NCBI GenBank assembly: GCA_964532465.1
Contig: CAZHHX010000011.1
Coordinates: 30,675-94,674, forward strand
Length of the DNA: 64,000 bases
Source of the DNA: JAPLKB01 sp964532465
GTDB lineage: Bacteria > Desulfobacterota > Syntrophorhabdia > Syntrophorhabdales > Syntrophorhabdaceae
Direction of reading: 5' to 3'
Part shown: positions 18,202 to 26,266 of the stretch, in pieces
Numbering within the stretch: the first letter of the stretch is position 1
Layout: each line of letters starts with the position of its first letter
Notes under the pieces: model-generated
What the model was told of the DNA's origin: nothing
Databases searched by the model: none
What the model saw: only the letters and a program-made list of their open reading frames with translations
Program-made: the position numbers and the translations under genes

Positions 18202-19548
18202 TTAAGAGATCAGCTTTTTGATGCCCTCTATGAGCCTGGCTTCATTTGCGTCCCCTTGAACAGTATCAAGCTTTATCAGCTTCGGTTGATTATCCAACAT
18301 CCCAGATTTTCTAATACATTTTTCCAGGGTTGAAGTTCCGCCGGAGGTTTCCTGCGTAATAGTAATACCGACCCTGCTACTGTATGTAAGCATCTTCCTG
18401 ATTTCCGGGATGGTTTCTTCTCCTTCCATATCCCAGTCATCTCCGTCCGTACCGTGAAAAATATAGATATTGTAATCACGGGCAAGACTGTGTGTCTCCA
18501 CAATATCGTTTACCAGTTTATATGCCGATCTTACTCTGGTGCCGCCGGCAACAGTCATACTGTGATATGCATAAAAATCAGGAACCTCTTTTGCCTCAGT
18601 GTCGTGCAGGATAAAACGGGTCTCCACCTGCCGTTCGTATTGATAGAGAAGCCAACTGTAGATGAGGACATGCTGCGTCACAACCATCTCTGTAGGGGTG
18701 CCGGTCATAGAGCCGGAATAATCGCGGATAAAAAAGACCAGAGCCTGGGATTCAAAATCCTTTTCTTTTGAAAGGATTCTGTAGATGCTGTCTTCCGGCG
18801 ATACAAGCATATTTGTAAGGTCAATGTCCGTTACATCGGGAATCCTCTCAAGGTTTATATTTGTCTCTATTATCTTCCGGAGGGTTGCCTTCTTATCAAG
18901 TATCTGTCCGAATCCCTTGTGCCGGTCTGTAAGCTCATAGGTGAAACGTTTAAGGGAACGCTTCTTTCCCTTTTCCTTCAGATTAGGCAGTTCAAACTTT
19001 TTTGTCAGTATCCTCCCGAGGTCATAGGCGCTCGATTCTATCTCGTGCTCCGCGCCTTCCCCCTGGCCTGCTCCGCCTGTTCCTGAACCTCCTGAAGCGT
19101 GTACAGGCTCTTCACCAATAATACTTCCTTCATCGCCGTCGCCTGATCCGCCTGAGTTCTGTTCTTCATTAGAGTCCTGTATCCTTGTATCGTGAAGAAA
19201 TTTTTCTTCAACAGTAGTGGGTACAATAACAATCTTTTCCTTCCCGCCCTGCGCCGGTTTAATAAGTTTGCCGATGCGGATCTTTCTGGGAAAACCGTCT
19301 TTTTCGCGCTGCAAATCCCGTTCGAGCAGTTCGTCAATGGAACCGAGGCTATGGACATAAGTTGATTTTGGCGGCGTCTCTAGCTGGAGGGTAAAGAAGT
19401 CGCTGTAATTGTATATTTTCCTGTTGAATGTTAATTCAATTTGTCCCGGAGTATGGATGTCTTCATCCATAAAGTGTTCCGAAGGAACTGAAGATGACAT
19501 CTCTCTTTCGTCAATAACTGAAGTTAAATCCTCATCAGTTTTCATCAT
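18202..19548 (-). CDS. yeaH: YeaH/DUF444 family protein with vWA-like fold
   Basis: About 448 residues from tandem ATG codons at 19548/19545, which have a gaggaatg ribosome site; a longer start at 19569 lies deeper in the PrkA gene. The first part is charged and low in complexity, with a Ser/Gly-rich linker (SGGSGDGDEGS, SGGSGTGGAGQG) around residues 130-165. The C-terminal half carries a vWA-like MIDAS motif, DYSGSM, and an HGTDGDDW segment. Members are the usual partner of PrkA kinase. The start overlaps the end of the PrkA gene by about a dozen bases, so translation is probably coupled. Confidence 0.9.
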   Translation of the reverse strand: MMKTDEDLTSVIDEREMSSSVPSEHFMDEDIHTPGQIELTFNRKIYNYSDFFTLQLETPPKSTYVHSLGSIDELLERDLQREKDGFPRKIRIGKLIKPAQGGKEKIVIVPTTVEEKFLHDTRIQDSNEEQNSGGSGDGDEGSIIGEEPVHASGGSGTGGAGQGEGAEHEIESSAYDLGRILTKKFELPNLKEKGKKRSLKRFTYELTDRHKGFGQILDKKATLRKIIETNINLERIPDVTDIDLTNMLVSPEDSIYRILSKEKDFESQALVFFIRDYSGSMTGTPTEMVVTQHVLIYSWLLYQYERQVETRFILHDTEAKEVPDFYAYHSMTVAGGTRVRSAYKLVNDIVETHSLARDYNIYIFHGTDGDDWDMEGEETIPEIRKMLTYSSRVGITITQETSGGTSTLEKCIRKSGMLDNQPKLIKLDTVQGDANEARLIEGIKKLIS

Positions 19549-21601
19549 TCCTCGTACAGAAATACTCAATGGTCTTTTGCGCGCAGGTTCTGCAGTATCC
19601 CAGCTTGTTCAGCATGGTAATTATCATCCGGTCATAGAGCTTCTGATTTTCATCATTTGTGCGGTTTGCTAGGGCGCCTATAAGGCTCCCTGCGCCCGCG
19701 ATATCGGATTTCAATCTTACATCCGTTATTGCTTTGACGAGTTCTATGTTGTCCATAAAATCATAACCGGGATCAATTGATATCTTCTGGCCGTATATCT
19801 TCCGTATGGATGTTCTGAAAGATTCACGCTGATCGTTTGTTTTAAGGCCGAGCCTTTCTTCAACGCTCTGAATGTAGCGTTCGTCGATCTTCAGCGCCCT
19901 TAACTGGCCTGTCTGCGGGTCTTTGTATTTCCACATCTTATCAGGACCAAGGTTTTCAGCATCTATGCCGATAATCATGTTCACGTAATGCATGACGTCT
20001 TTCTTAATGGCATGTGGTTCATCCATGTAGGCATTAAACATCTCCGTCATAATCCGTTCGCGGTACAATCCCCTTGCGACTTTTATATCCTCGAAATACT
20101 TTGCTCTGTCTCCTGCCTCTGTCACGTAATCGAGGAGAACCCTTTCCAGAGCCTTAAAGATATCTTCCGCGAACATACACTGACCTTCATTGGTTTCCGA
20201 TGTTTCCATGAGCATCTGGAGCGCCCTGCCTAAGTCTCTCTGGCCGAGGCCCTTCTGGCCGAATCTCCGGGTAATATCCGGTTCATGGTTTAAAATGTCG
20301 ATTACCTCTGAAAGGGTCTTTATGCTCTTTTCCCCTGCAACTTCGCCTGCCGCCAGTTTCATCATCTCAATGGGAGTCAGTTTCTCCGCTCTTGGAAGCC
20401 TCGTTAAAACAACGGCAATGGAAGCGGCATAATTAAGATTGGGGTCCTGATGGAGACTTTCTTTGCTGAGCGTTGTTTTAGTCTCGCTTCCTATGGCATA
20501 ATTTGTAAGGTATTCCTGCATACGGTAATCGGTATTGTGCGCTACATAACAGATGCGGCACCTGTCGACTATGGGCGCTTCTTCTTTCTCCGCAAGGAAC
20601 CTGTTGAATTCGGAATTATTGCTCGTGGCTATAATCATGGTATCTATGGGCCACCTGAAACCGTCAATCTCAATATTCCTGTTCTGTATAACGCCAAGAT
20701 AGACCTGGACAAGGTCTTTTTTGTTCTTAAATATCTCATCGCTGAAATGAATGCCTCCTCCTGCCACACGCGCCAGGGCGCCTCTCCTTAGGTCAAAGCG
20801 GTAAGGATTATTGGGATCAGTAAGGTGAAGAATTCGCTGGATGGATTCTTCACCAAGAAGGTCAACAGCGGATGAAGTAATTTTGTCTTTGGCGGAGTAT
20901 TTACCGGTAATGGTGCCCATGCTTTCGCTCAACGGTACGGGCACCACCTCGAAACAATCCAGAATTTCATCAATATTTCCGTCACAGAAATTCCTGATAT
21001 CATTAATGATATAATCGCTGCAAGCCCCGAGGGGTCTGTAATTCTCATAAAATTTATCAATTTCCTTATCGGAAAACCCTCCATGTTCGGAGAGATATGC
21101 CCTATTTTCATCTCTTGAAGGAAAAAGATTCATGACCAGTGTCATCGGGTCTTCGAAGGTTTGCGACTGAATTGCCTTGATCTTGCCGTAAGTGCCTGCC
21201 CTTTCAAGATTTTTAAAGTTAAAGGTATACCTTCTGTTCTCATCATGAGCGAGAAATTGACGATAAAGGCTGCACAGGGAATCAACGAAAAACGTTTTTC
21301 CGTTTCCCGGTTCGCCTACAAGGACAAAGGCCATCTCACGGGATGATCCCCCTTCAGCGGCATCTTTTACGCAGGACACAAAACTGTTGATCTCATCGAA
21401 CATGCCGATGACATGCTTCTGACCTACACGGAAGATTTTAAAGTCGTATGTGCTCTTGCCGTTTACAACCACTTTTTCGATCATGTTACTATTGTCAAGG
21501 ATCATTCTCGCTGCGCTCTGAAAAACATTTTCAAATCGTCTTTTACCTTCTTTAATCTCTCTAAGATGAAAATCTAATGTTCTTGCTCCATTTTCTTTCA
21601 T
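19535..21601 (-). CDS. prkA: PrkA-type serine protein kinase / AAA protein
   Basis: 688 residues; E. coli YeaG is about 644. The N-terminal AAA part has Walker A GEPGNGKT (96-103) and KNLERAG, and the PrkA core HFSDEIFKNKKDLVQVYLG and IDTMIIATSNNSEFNRF follows. Cys residues CRTC near the C-terminus (about 670) could bind metal. First gene of a four-gene operon; strong ribosome site (ggaggt) before ATG. A sigma-54-type promoter lies about 375 bases upstream. In E. coli the equivalent yeaGH genes respond to nitrogen starvation and NtrC, which fits this promoter class. Confidence 0.92.
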   Translation of the reverse strand: MKENGARTLDFHLREIKEGKRRFENVFQSAARMILDNSNMIEKVVVNGKSTYDFKIFRVGQKHVIGMFDEINSFVSCVKDAAEGGSSREMAFVLVGEPGNGKTFFVDSLCSLYRQFLAHDENRRYTFNFKNLERAGTYGKIKAIQSQTFEDPMTLVMNLFPSRDENRAYLSEHGGFSDKEIDKFYENYRPLGACSDYIINDIRNFCDGNIDEILDCFEVVPVPLSESMGTITGKYSAKDKITSSAVDLLGEESIQRILHLTDPNNPYRFDLRRGALARVAGGGIHFSDEIFKNKKDLVQVYLGVIQNRNIEIDGFRWPIDTMIIATSNNSEFNRFLAEKEEAPIVDRCRICYVAHNTDYRMQEYLTNYAIGSETKTTLSKESLHQDPNLNYAASIAVVLTRLPRAEKLTPIEMMKLAAGEVAGEKSIKTLSEVIDILNHEPDITRRFGQKGLGQRDLGRALQMLMETSETNEGQCMFAEDIFKALERVLLDYVTEAGDRAKYFEDIKVARGLYRERIMTEMFNAYMDEPHAIKKDVMHYVNMIIGIDAENLGPDKMWKYKDPQTGQLRALKIDERYIQSVEERLGLKTNDQRESFRTSIRKIYGQKISIDPGYDFMDNIELVKAITDVRLKSDIAGAGSLIGALANRTNDENQKLYDRMIITMLNKLGYCRTCAQKTIEYFCTRNDEN

Positions 21602-22369
21602 ATTTAACCTCCATAACCGAAAAACCGGTTGAGTTAATTAACGGATCGTTTTCCCTTCATGAAAACCGATGACGGCTGTTCCTCGGGGTTCTTCTAAAAT
21701 CAATCGGACTTCGGATAATTAATACCAATTCTGATTCAAAGACAACACCCGGAGAGTGACCGGGCAATGGAAAACATCCGCAGACGCTCGTTCTGACGCA
21801 GATGCTATGAGGCTTATGCAAAGGAGTTTCAGCACATTGCCGCGGAACATGACAAGTCAAGAAAGTGGCCCGCCTCTGTTTGCAACAGATAAGCGCAGGC
21901 AGGAAACAATGATTGAAAGCAAATTGACATGTTTTTTTAAAAACCGAATCCATAACAGGCTCCTCAACATAATATATGCAATAAAAGTGCCATATTACAG
22001 CCTGCCGCAGGGAATACTCTATAAAATATGATTGGACAAACTTATTTGATACTTTTTAAATGTACCATAACGGATTCAGCAATGACAATATAATACTTCC
22101 TTAAACATGTTTATAGGAAAAAACAGGGCTTTTGACATGGTGGCGGCAGAATCTTGACGTAAATACAGCAGAAAGCTGCAAGGTAAATCCTGTTCCTCGA
22201 ATAGTTTTTGGCTTTTCCGTGTTATTTGTCTTCCGGAGTATTTTCCCCACCCCGGATGTAATCCTTTCTGCGGGGCTACATTTTCAATACAGGCCAGGAA
22301 TATCTGCAATTTATTCTCGATTGCAGCTTTCCTCCGGCAGGTTATCATGGAACAAATAGGCAGTATCGC
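21602..22369. other. 768-bp region with sigma-54 promoter and long leader
   Basis: No convincing gene on either strand. It lies between the PrkA operon and the alcohol dehydrogenase gene, both on the minus strand. The sigma-54 element at 21977-21992 points towards PrkA and leaves a leader of roughly 365 bases. Enhancer sites for an activator would be expected around 22060-22200; none could be assigned by eye. Confidence 0.5.
21977..21992 (-). promoter_or_regulatory. Sigma-54 (-24/-12) promoter for the PrkA operon
   Basis: Read on the minus strand: TGGCACTTTTATTGCA. It matches the TGGCAC-N5-TTGCA consensus exactly, with the required ten bases between the GG and GC pairs. It is oriented towards the PrkA-YeaH-SpoVR-PrkA2 genes. 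Confidence 0.8.
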
Positions 22370-23332
22370 TTAACTGAAATCCAGAAGAATTTTAAGCGAC
22401 TTAGCTTCACCTGCTTTTTTAAAGGCTGCCGATGCCTTATCCGCACTGTAGACTGCGCTTATGAGAGGTTTAACATCTACGAGCTTTTTTGCCATTGCCC
22501 GGAGCGCCGGTTCAAAGGGCCCGCACCGGGAACCTACAACCCTTATTTCATCGATCACAACAGGGGCAAGGTTCATTTCTTTTCCGTAGGCAGCGGTCGT
22601 TTTCAGAACAACCATTCCTCTTGGTTTCACTAATTTGAGGGCAAGGTCAAAGCCGTCTGCAGAACCTGTTGCCTCAACAACAACATCGTAATCCTTTCTA
22701 ACGTTTAAGTCTTTGAACTGAACCGTCTCTACATGCTGTTTCTGTGCAATCCGCAATTTGTTTTCATGCCTTCCGACAAGAATAACATGAGCCTGAGTAA
22801 GATTGAGGGCAAGGGAGACGAGTATCCCCAGTTTTCCATCTCCGAGAACAAGAATTCTGTCTGTAGGTTTTATGTGACATTGCTCTGTTATCTCAAAGGC
22901 GGCAGCCAAAGGTTCGGCAAATACCGCTTCTTCATCGGTTACATTGTCCGGTACTTCCAGTAGATTCCCTATCGGCAGCGTTATATACTCGGCAAAGGCC
23001 CCGTCTTTGCCTAAAATGCCGATTGTCTTCCGTCCAGGGCAGTGCTTTTCAAGACCTTTGAGGCAATAATCGCATAAACCGCAGCCGCAGTTTATTTCTC
23101 CAACTACTCTTTTTCCGGCTGAACCGCAGCTACCATTATTTATTTTTTCGACAATCCCTACAAATTCGTGTCCTATAACACCCTGAAATCCCAGATAACC
23201 CTTCATGATTTCAAGATCGGTATTGCAGATACCGGCCAGTTTTACCCGTATAAGCGCCTCTCCCGCTTCCGGTACAGGGGCAGGGCTGTTCTTCATATAC
23301 TTTAACTTTCCGTCGAAAACTATTGCTTTCAT
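22370..23332 (-). CDS. Zinc-dependent medium-chain alcohol dehydrogenase
   Basis: 320 residues, slightly short for the family (about 340-350). Catalytic-zinc residues are visible as GICNTD (Cys36) and GHEFVG (His/Glu near 55-56); the structural zinc site is CGCGLCDYCLKGLEKHC (about 82-98). The NAD(P)-binding stretch has VLGDGKLGILV near residue 164, which departs from the usual GxGxxG. Closest in style to threonine or sorbitol dehydrogenase-like enzymes; substrate not determinable. It precedes, on the same strand, a poorly characterised region holding the SelW-like gene but with reversed distance order, so co-transcription is uncertain. Confidence 0.88.
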   Translation of the reverse strand: MKAIVFDGKLKYMKNSPAPVPEAGEALIRVKLAGICNTDLEIMKGYLGFQGVIGHEFVGIVEKINNGSCGSAGKRVVGEINCGCGLCDYCLKGLEKHCPGRKTIGILGKDGAFAEYITLPIGNLLEVPDNVTDEEAVFAEPLAAAFEITEQCHIKPTDRILVLGDGKLGILVSLALNLTQAHVILVGRHENKLRIAQKQHVETVQFKDLNVRKDYDVVVEATGSADGFDLALKLVKPRGMVVLKTTAAYGKEMNLAPVVIDEIRVVGSRCGPFEPALRAMAKKLVDVKPLISAVYSADKASAAFKKAGEAKSLKILLDFS

Positions 23333-23467
23333 CTTATCAAACCCTATATCACATCATTTCAAAGAAACAAATAGATGGACATTTTTGTAGGCTTCCTGAT
23401 TTATTCCATTAGAGGCAACAGGGCAGTATTTTACCCCGTAGCCTGCGTATCGGGCTGAAAGACATTA

Positions 23468-23704
23468 TCAGCCCTTCTCATGTTTGATCAACCCGGTGAT
23501 TTCTCCCTCATCAGGAAATCTTTGTCCTTTAATATTATGTTTGGAGTAGATTAACCTGCCGTCGCATTTTACATCGAAGATACCGCCGCTGCCGCCGATC
23601 AGTTTAATGTTTGAATCAGGATAATTTGCCTTCAATTCTGCTTCCACCCTGGAAGCATGTGGAAAATAGTTTCACGAAGTGCAATATTCAATAAAAATGT
23701 TCAT
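23468..23704 (-). CDS. SelW-like (Rdx family) selenoprotein with in-frame UGA
   Basis: 78 residues when UGA at 23674-23672 is read as selenocysteine. The start is preceded by aaaggaggagtt. The redox motif reads Y-C8-T-S-U11-N-Y, the CxxU signature at the N-terminal beta-alpha turn of the SelW/SelT/SelH (Rdx) thioredoxin-like family. The reading frame continues for 67 residues past the UGA with family features: VEAELKANYPDSNIKLIGG, then GIFDVKCDGRLIYSK, then FPDEGEITGLIK. A hairpin stands 18 bases past the UGA. Role: small thiol oxidoreductase, partner unknown. An ordinary gene caller would stop at codon 10 and miss the gene. A sense-codon error is unlikely because the UGA sits exactly at the redox position. 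Confidence 0.88.
23640..23674 (-). promoter_or_regulatory. Bacterial SECIS element of the SelW-like gene
   Basis: Starts with the UGA codon (23674-23672). GCTTCCA and TGGAAGC pair (23656-23650 with 23646-23640), leaving a GGG apical loop about 25-27 bases after the UGA, the position and G-rich loop expected for a SelB-binding bacterial SECIS. Confidence 0.75.
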
Positions 23705-23843
23705 AACTCCTCCTTTGTTCAAATGTTTATCGGGCTGCCCGATATAGCTATCAGCTATAATTTTTATAAATTCTACTGCGGCATCGATCTTCATGCAAGA
23801 GATTTGATTGTGAATTACGATGAAATTTTGCAATCCCTTCGTT

Positions 23844-24845
23844 TCATTTCTTTTTATAGTACTCAGGATAGAGTTTTTCTGCGCACTCAGGACATATGCC
23901 ATGGGAGAAATCTGCTTCCGAATGGTCTCTTATGTAAACCTCCATCTCTTCCCAGCATCCTTTATTGTTTTCAATTTTCTTGCATGAAGCACAAATGGGG
24001 AGCAGTCCGCTTAGAGTTTTGACCTGAGAAAGCGCGTCTTTGAGTTCAAGAACAAGCCTATCTCTTTCCTCCTCTGCCTCTTTGTGCTTGGTGATATCTA
24101 CAGCGAACCCTTCGTAGTAAAGGGGTTTACCAATATGATCACGTACAGTTCCCGTGTTTATTGAAATCCAGAAGATGCTGCCGTCCTTCCGGTGCATTCT
24201 GGCTTCAAATTTATTCACCATTCCCTTTTGGTTTAATATAATGAGGTGCTCCGACCGTTTTTCATGATCGCCATAGAGCTGACCTCCTATATCGCTGACA
24301 GATCCCATAAGCTCTTCAGGTGAATCATATCCGAACATCTTTGCAAGGGCAGGGTTGGCAGAGATGAATTTCCCTTCAGGTGTGGTCTGAAAAATGCCTT
24401 CTACTGCGTTTTCAAAGATAGCGCGGTATTTTTCTTCACTTTCTTTCAGCTTCTGATTTGCCTCGTACAACTTGAATGCCATCTCTATGGACGTAATCAG
24501 TATAGTCTCACCGGAGTCCTTCACAATGTAGCCGTAGGAGGCAATCTTTTTAATCTTCTGAAGCGCTTCGGGGTGGATGTAGTTGGAGAGAAAGATAACG
24601 GGAACCTCTTTTTCCCCAAGAATGATTTGAGCTGCTTCCGCGCCATCCATTTCCCCTTTTCCGAGATTGATATCCATGAGAATAAGATCAATATCAGAAA
24701 CAGCTCTTGTAATCTCAATCGCCTTTTCCCCGCTGGAAGCAGAAATGACATTGAAGCCGTGTTTTTTTAATGTCTGCTTCTCTGCGGTATTGATCAGCGC
24801 TTCATCCTCAACGAGGAGGATTGTTCTTTGTTCCCTGGCGTTCAT
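23844..24845 (-). CDS. Response regulator with PAS domain and Cys-rich tail
   Basis: 333 residues. Receiver domain at about 8-125 with acidic pocket VEDE and phospho-acceptor in LMDINLG; the loop after it (SNYIHPE) departs from the usual TA. A PAS domain spans about 140-255 (FENAVEGIFQTTPEGKF, then the PAC motif FAVDITKHKEAEEER), then a short coiled coil and a C-terminal segment with CASCKKI and CPEC, a tail that recurs on many PAS/REC proteins of related bacteria and may bind metal. No DNA-binding or enzymatic output domain. The histidine kinase just upstream on the same strand is the probable partner. Confidence 0.85.
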   Translation of the reverse strand: MNAREQRTILLVEDEALINTAEKQTLKKHGFNVISASSGEKAIEITRAVSDIDLILMDINLGKGEMDGAEAAQIILGEKEVPVIFLSNYIHPEALQKIKKIASYGYIVKDSGETILITSIEMAFKLYEANQKLKESEEKYRAIFENAVEGIFQTTPEGKFISANPALAKMFGYDSPEELMGSVSDIGGQLYGDHEKRSEHLIILNQKGMVNKFEARMHRKDGSIFWISINTGTVRDHIGKPLYYEGFAVDITKHKEAEEERDRLVLELKDALSQVKTLSGLLPICASCKKIENNKGCWEEMEVYIRDHSEADFSHGICPECAEKLYPEYYKKK

Positions 24846-24937
24846 GTTTTACCTTCCTGACCCAAGCAGTTTTAACTTTCCTGTCAAGCGCTGCTTTCAC
24901 TTCCTGAATCAATAGCGCGGGAACGCTTTACAGGCAA

Positions 24938-26104
24938 TTATATGTCAAATTCCAGAATAAACTTCGTTCCATGGTCCCGCTCTATCTTTACAACTCCATC
25001 AATCTGTTCCATCAGCATACGGACAAGCTGAAAACCGAACCCGCCGGGGTTTTCAATATCCATTGAGTCGGGGATGCCGATGCCATTGTCTGCAATGATA
25101 AATTTTACATGGTTGCCTTTTTTCTTTGCCAATACGGTTATTATACCATCATTTCTGTTCGGGAAGGCATATTTCATGGAGTTGGTGATGATTTCATTGA
25201 TGATGATTCCCAGAGGGAATAGGTTTTCCATGGGAATCATAAAATTGTCAATAGCTGTTTTCGTTTTAACCGTAATATTGGCAGAAAATATTCTGACAAT
25301 CTCATGAACAAGAGGTGTAACATAGTGTTGCGCGGGCATCTCTCTCTGGTTTTCTGAACGATACAGCTTGTCATACAATATACTCATGCTTTTCAAACGA
25401 TTCACGGCATCTTCAAGAGCTGCTGCAACAGAGGAGTTTTCCTGGCTATTTGCCTGCATTAAGAGAAGTCCCATTATTGCAGCCATGTTATTCTTAATCC
25501 TGTGATGCACTTCACGGAGAAGGAGTTCCTTTTCTGCAAGGAGGGATTTGATTTTGTCCCCGGCCAGTTTGCTGGAGGTGATATCGCTGATCACAACCGG
25601 GCACATAGGCAAGCCGTAAACATCCTGTTCCACGGTTGCCTCCATTCGCGCAAAAAACTGTGTGCCGTCCTTTCGGACAATTCTTAATTCACAGGTTTGG
25701 GATTTGCCTGTCTTTAAAAGCAGTTTATGAAACCTGGAGTGAATATCCCGATCTTCCGGAAGGATAAAATGGGTAAGGAGTCTTTTGAGAAATCTCTTTT
25801 TTGTAATTCCTAACATTGTTGAAGCTGTGAGGTTAGCTTCCAGAATCAGCCCTTTTTTGTTAATGGTTAAATAACCCACCGGCGCCAGGTCATAAAGGTC
25901 GAAATACCGTGCCCGGGAAGCTTCCAGCAGCATCTGTGTCCGGCGCAGTTCTTCATTCTTCATTTCAAGTTCGATCTGGTGCGCTCGCAAATCTTCTTTA
26001 ACCCGATTAAGATTTGATTCTGATTGTTCCAGCAATGCAATCCTTTGTTTTAGCAAACCCAGTTCCTGAATCAACTCGAGATTTGTCCTGGATATATCTT
26101 TCAT
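24938..26104 (-). CDS. PAS sensor histidine kinase (HisKA_2 type)
   Basis: 388 residues, no membrane helix, so cytoplasmic. N-terminal coiled coil (to about 60), one PAS domain (about 65-180, starting near RYFDLYDLAPVGYLTINKKG), then a HisKA_2 dimerisation domain with the phospho-acceptor in LREVHHRIKNNM (about 197-208), and an HATPase domain with N-box INEIITNSMKYAF and G-box DNGIGIP. The HisKA_2 segment closely resembles that of the kinase at 46312. It lies upstream of the REC-PAS gene with 92 bases between, and they should act together. Confidence 0.88.
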   Translation of the reverse strand: MKDISRTNLELIQELGLLKQRIALLEQSESNLNRVKEDLRAHQIELEMKNEELRRTQMLLEASRARYFDLYDLAPVGYLTINKKGLILEANLTASTMLGITKKRFLKRLLTHFILPEDRDIHSRFHKLLLKTGKSQTCELRIVRKDGTQFFARMEATVEQDVYGLPMCPVVISDITSSKLAGDKIKSLLAEKELLLREVHHRIKNNMAAIMGLLLMQANSQENSSVAAALEDAVNRLKSMSILYDKLYRSENQREMPAQHYVTPLVHEIVRIFSANITVKTKTAIDNFMIPMENLFPLGIIINEIITNSMKYAFPNRNDGIITVLAKKKGNHVKFIIADNGIGIPDSMDIENPGGFGFQLVRMLMEQIDGVVKIERDHGTKFILEFDI

Positions 26105-26266
26105 TTCATATCTTCCTATAGCAATAAAAAGCGCCGGGGAAAGATATCAGGTTTGAAAAATAAGATTTTCTACTGTTCCCCATTTTTTATTTCTTTCAAT
26201 ATATCATAGAATTTTTACAGCATTATGTTGAATTACTATACTGAAAATATGGAAGCAAATAGTATA

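Noticed and set aside
22076..22348. 90-residue minus-strand frame upstream of the sigma-54 site
   Set aside because: No family similarity or ribosome site, and it occupies the place where enhancer sites would be expected.
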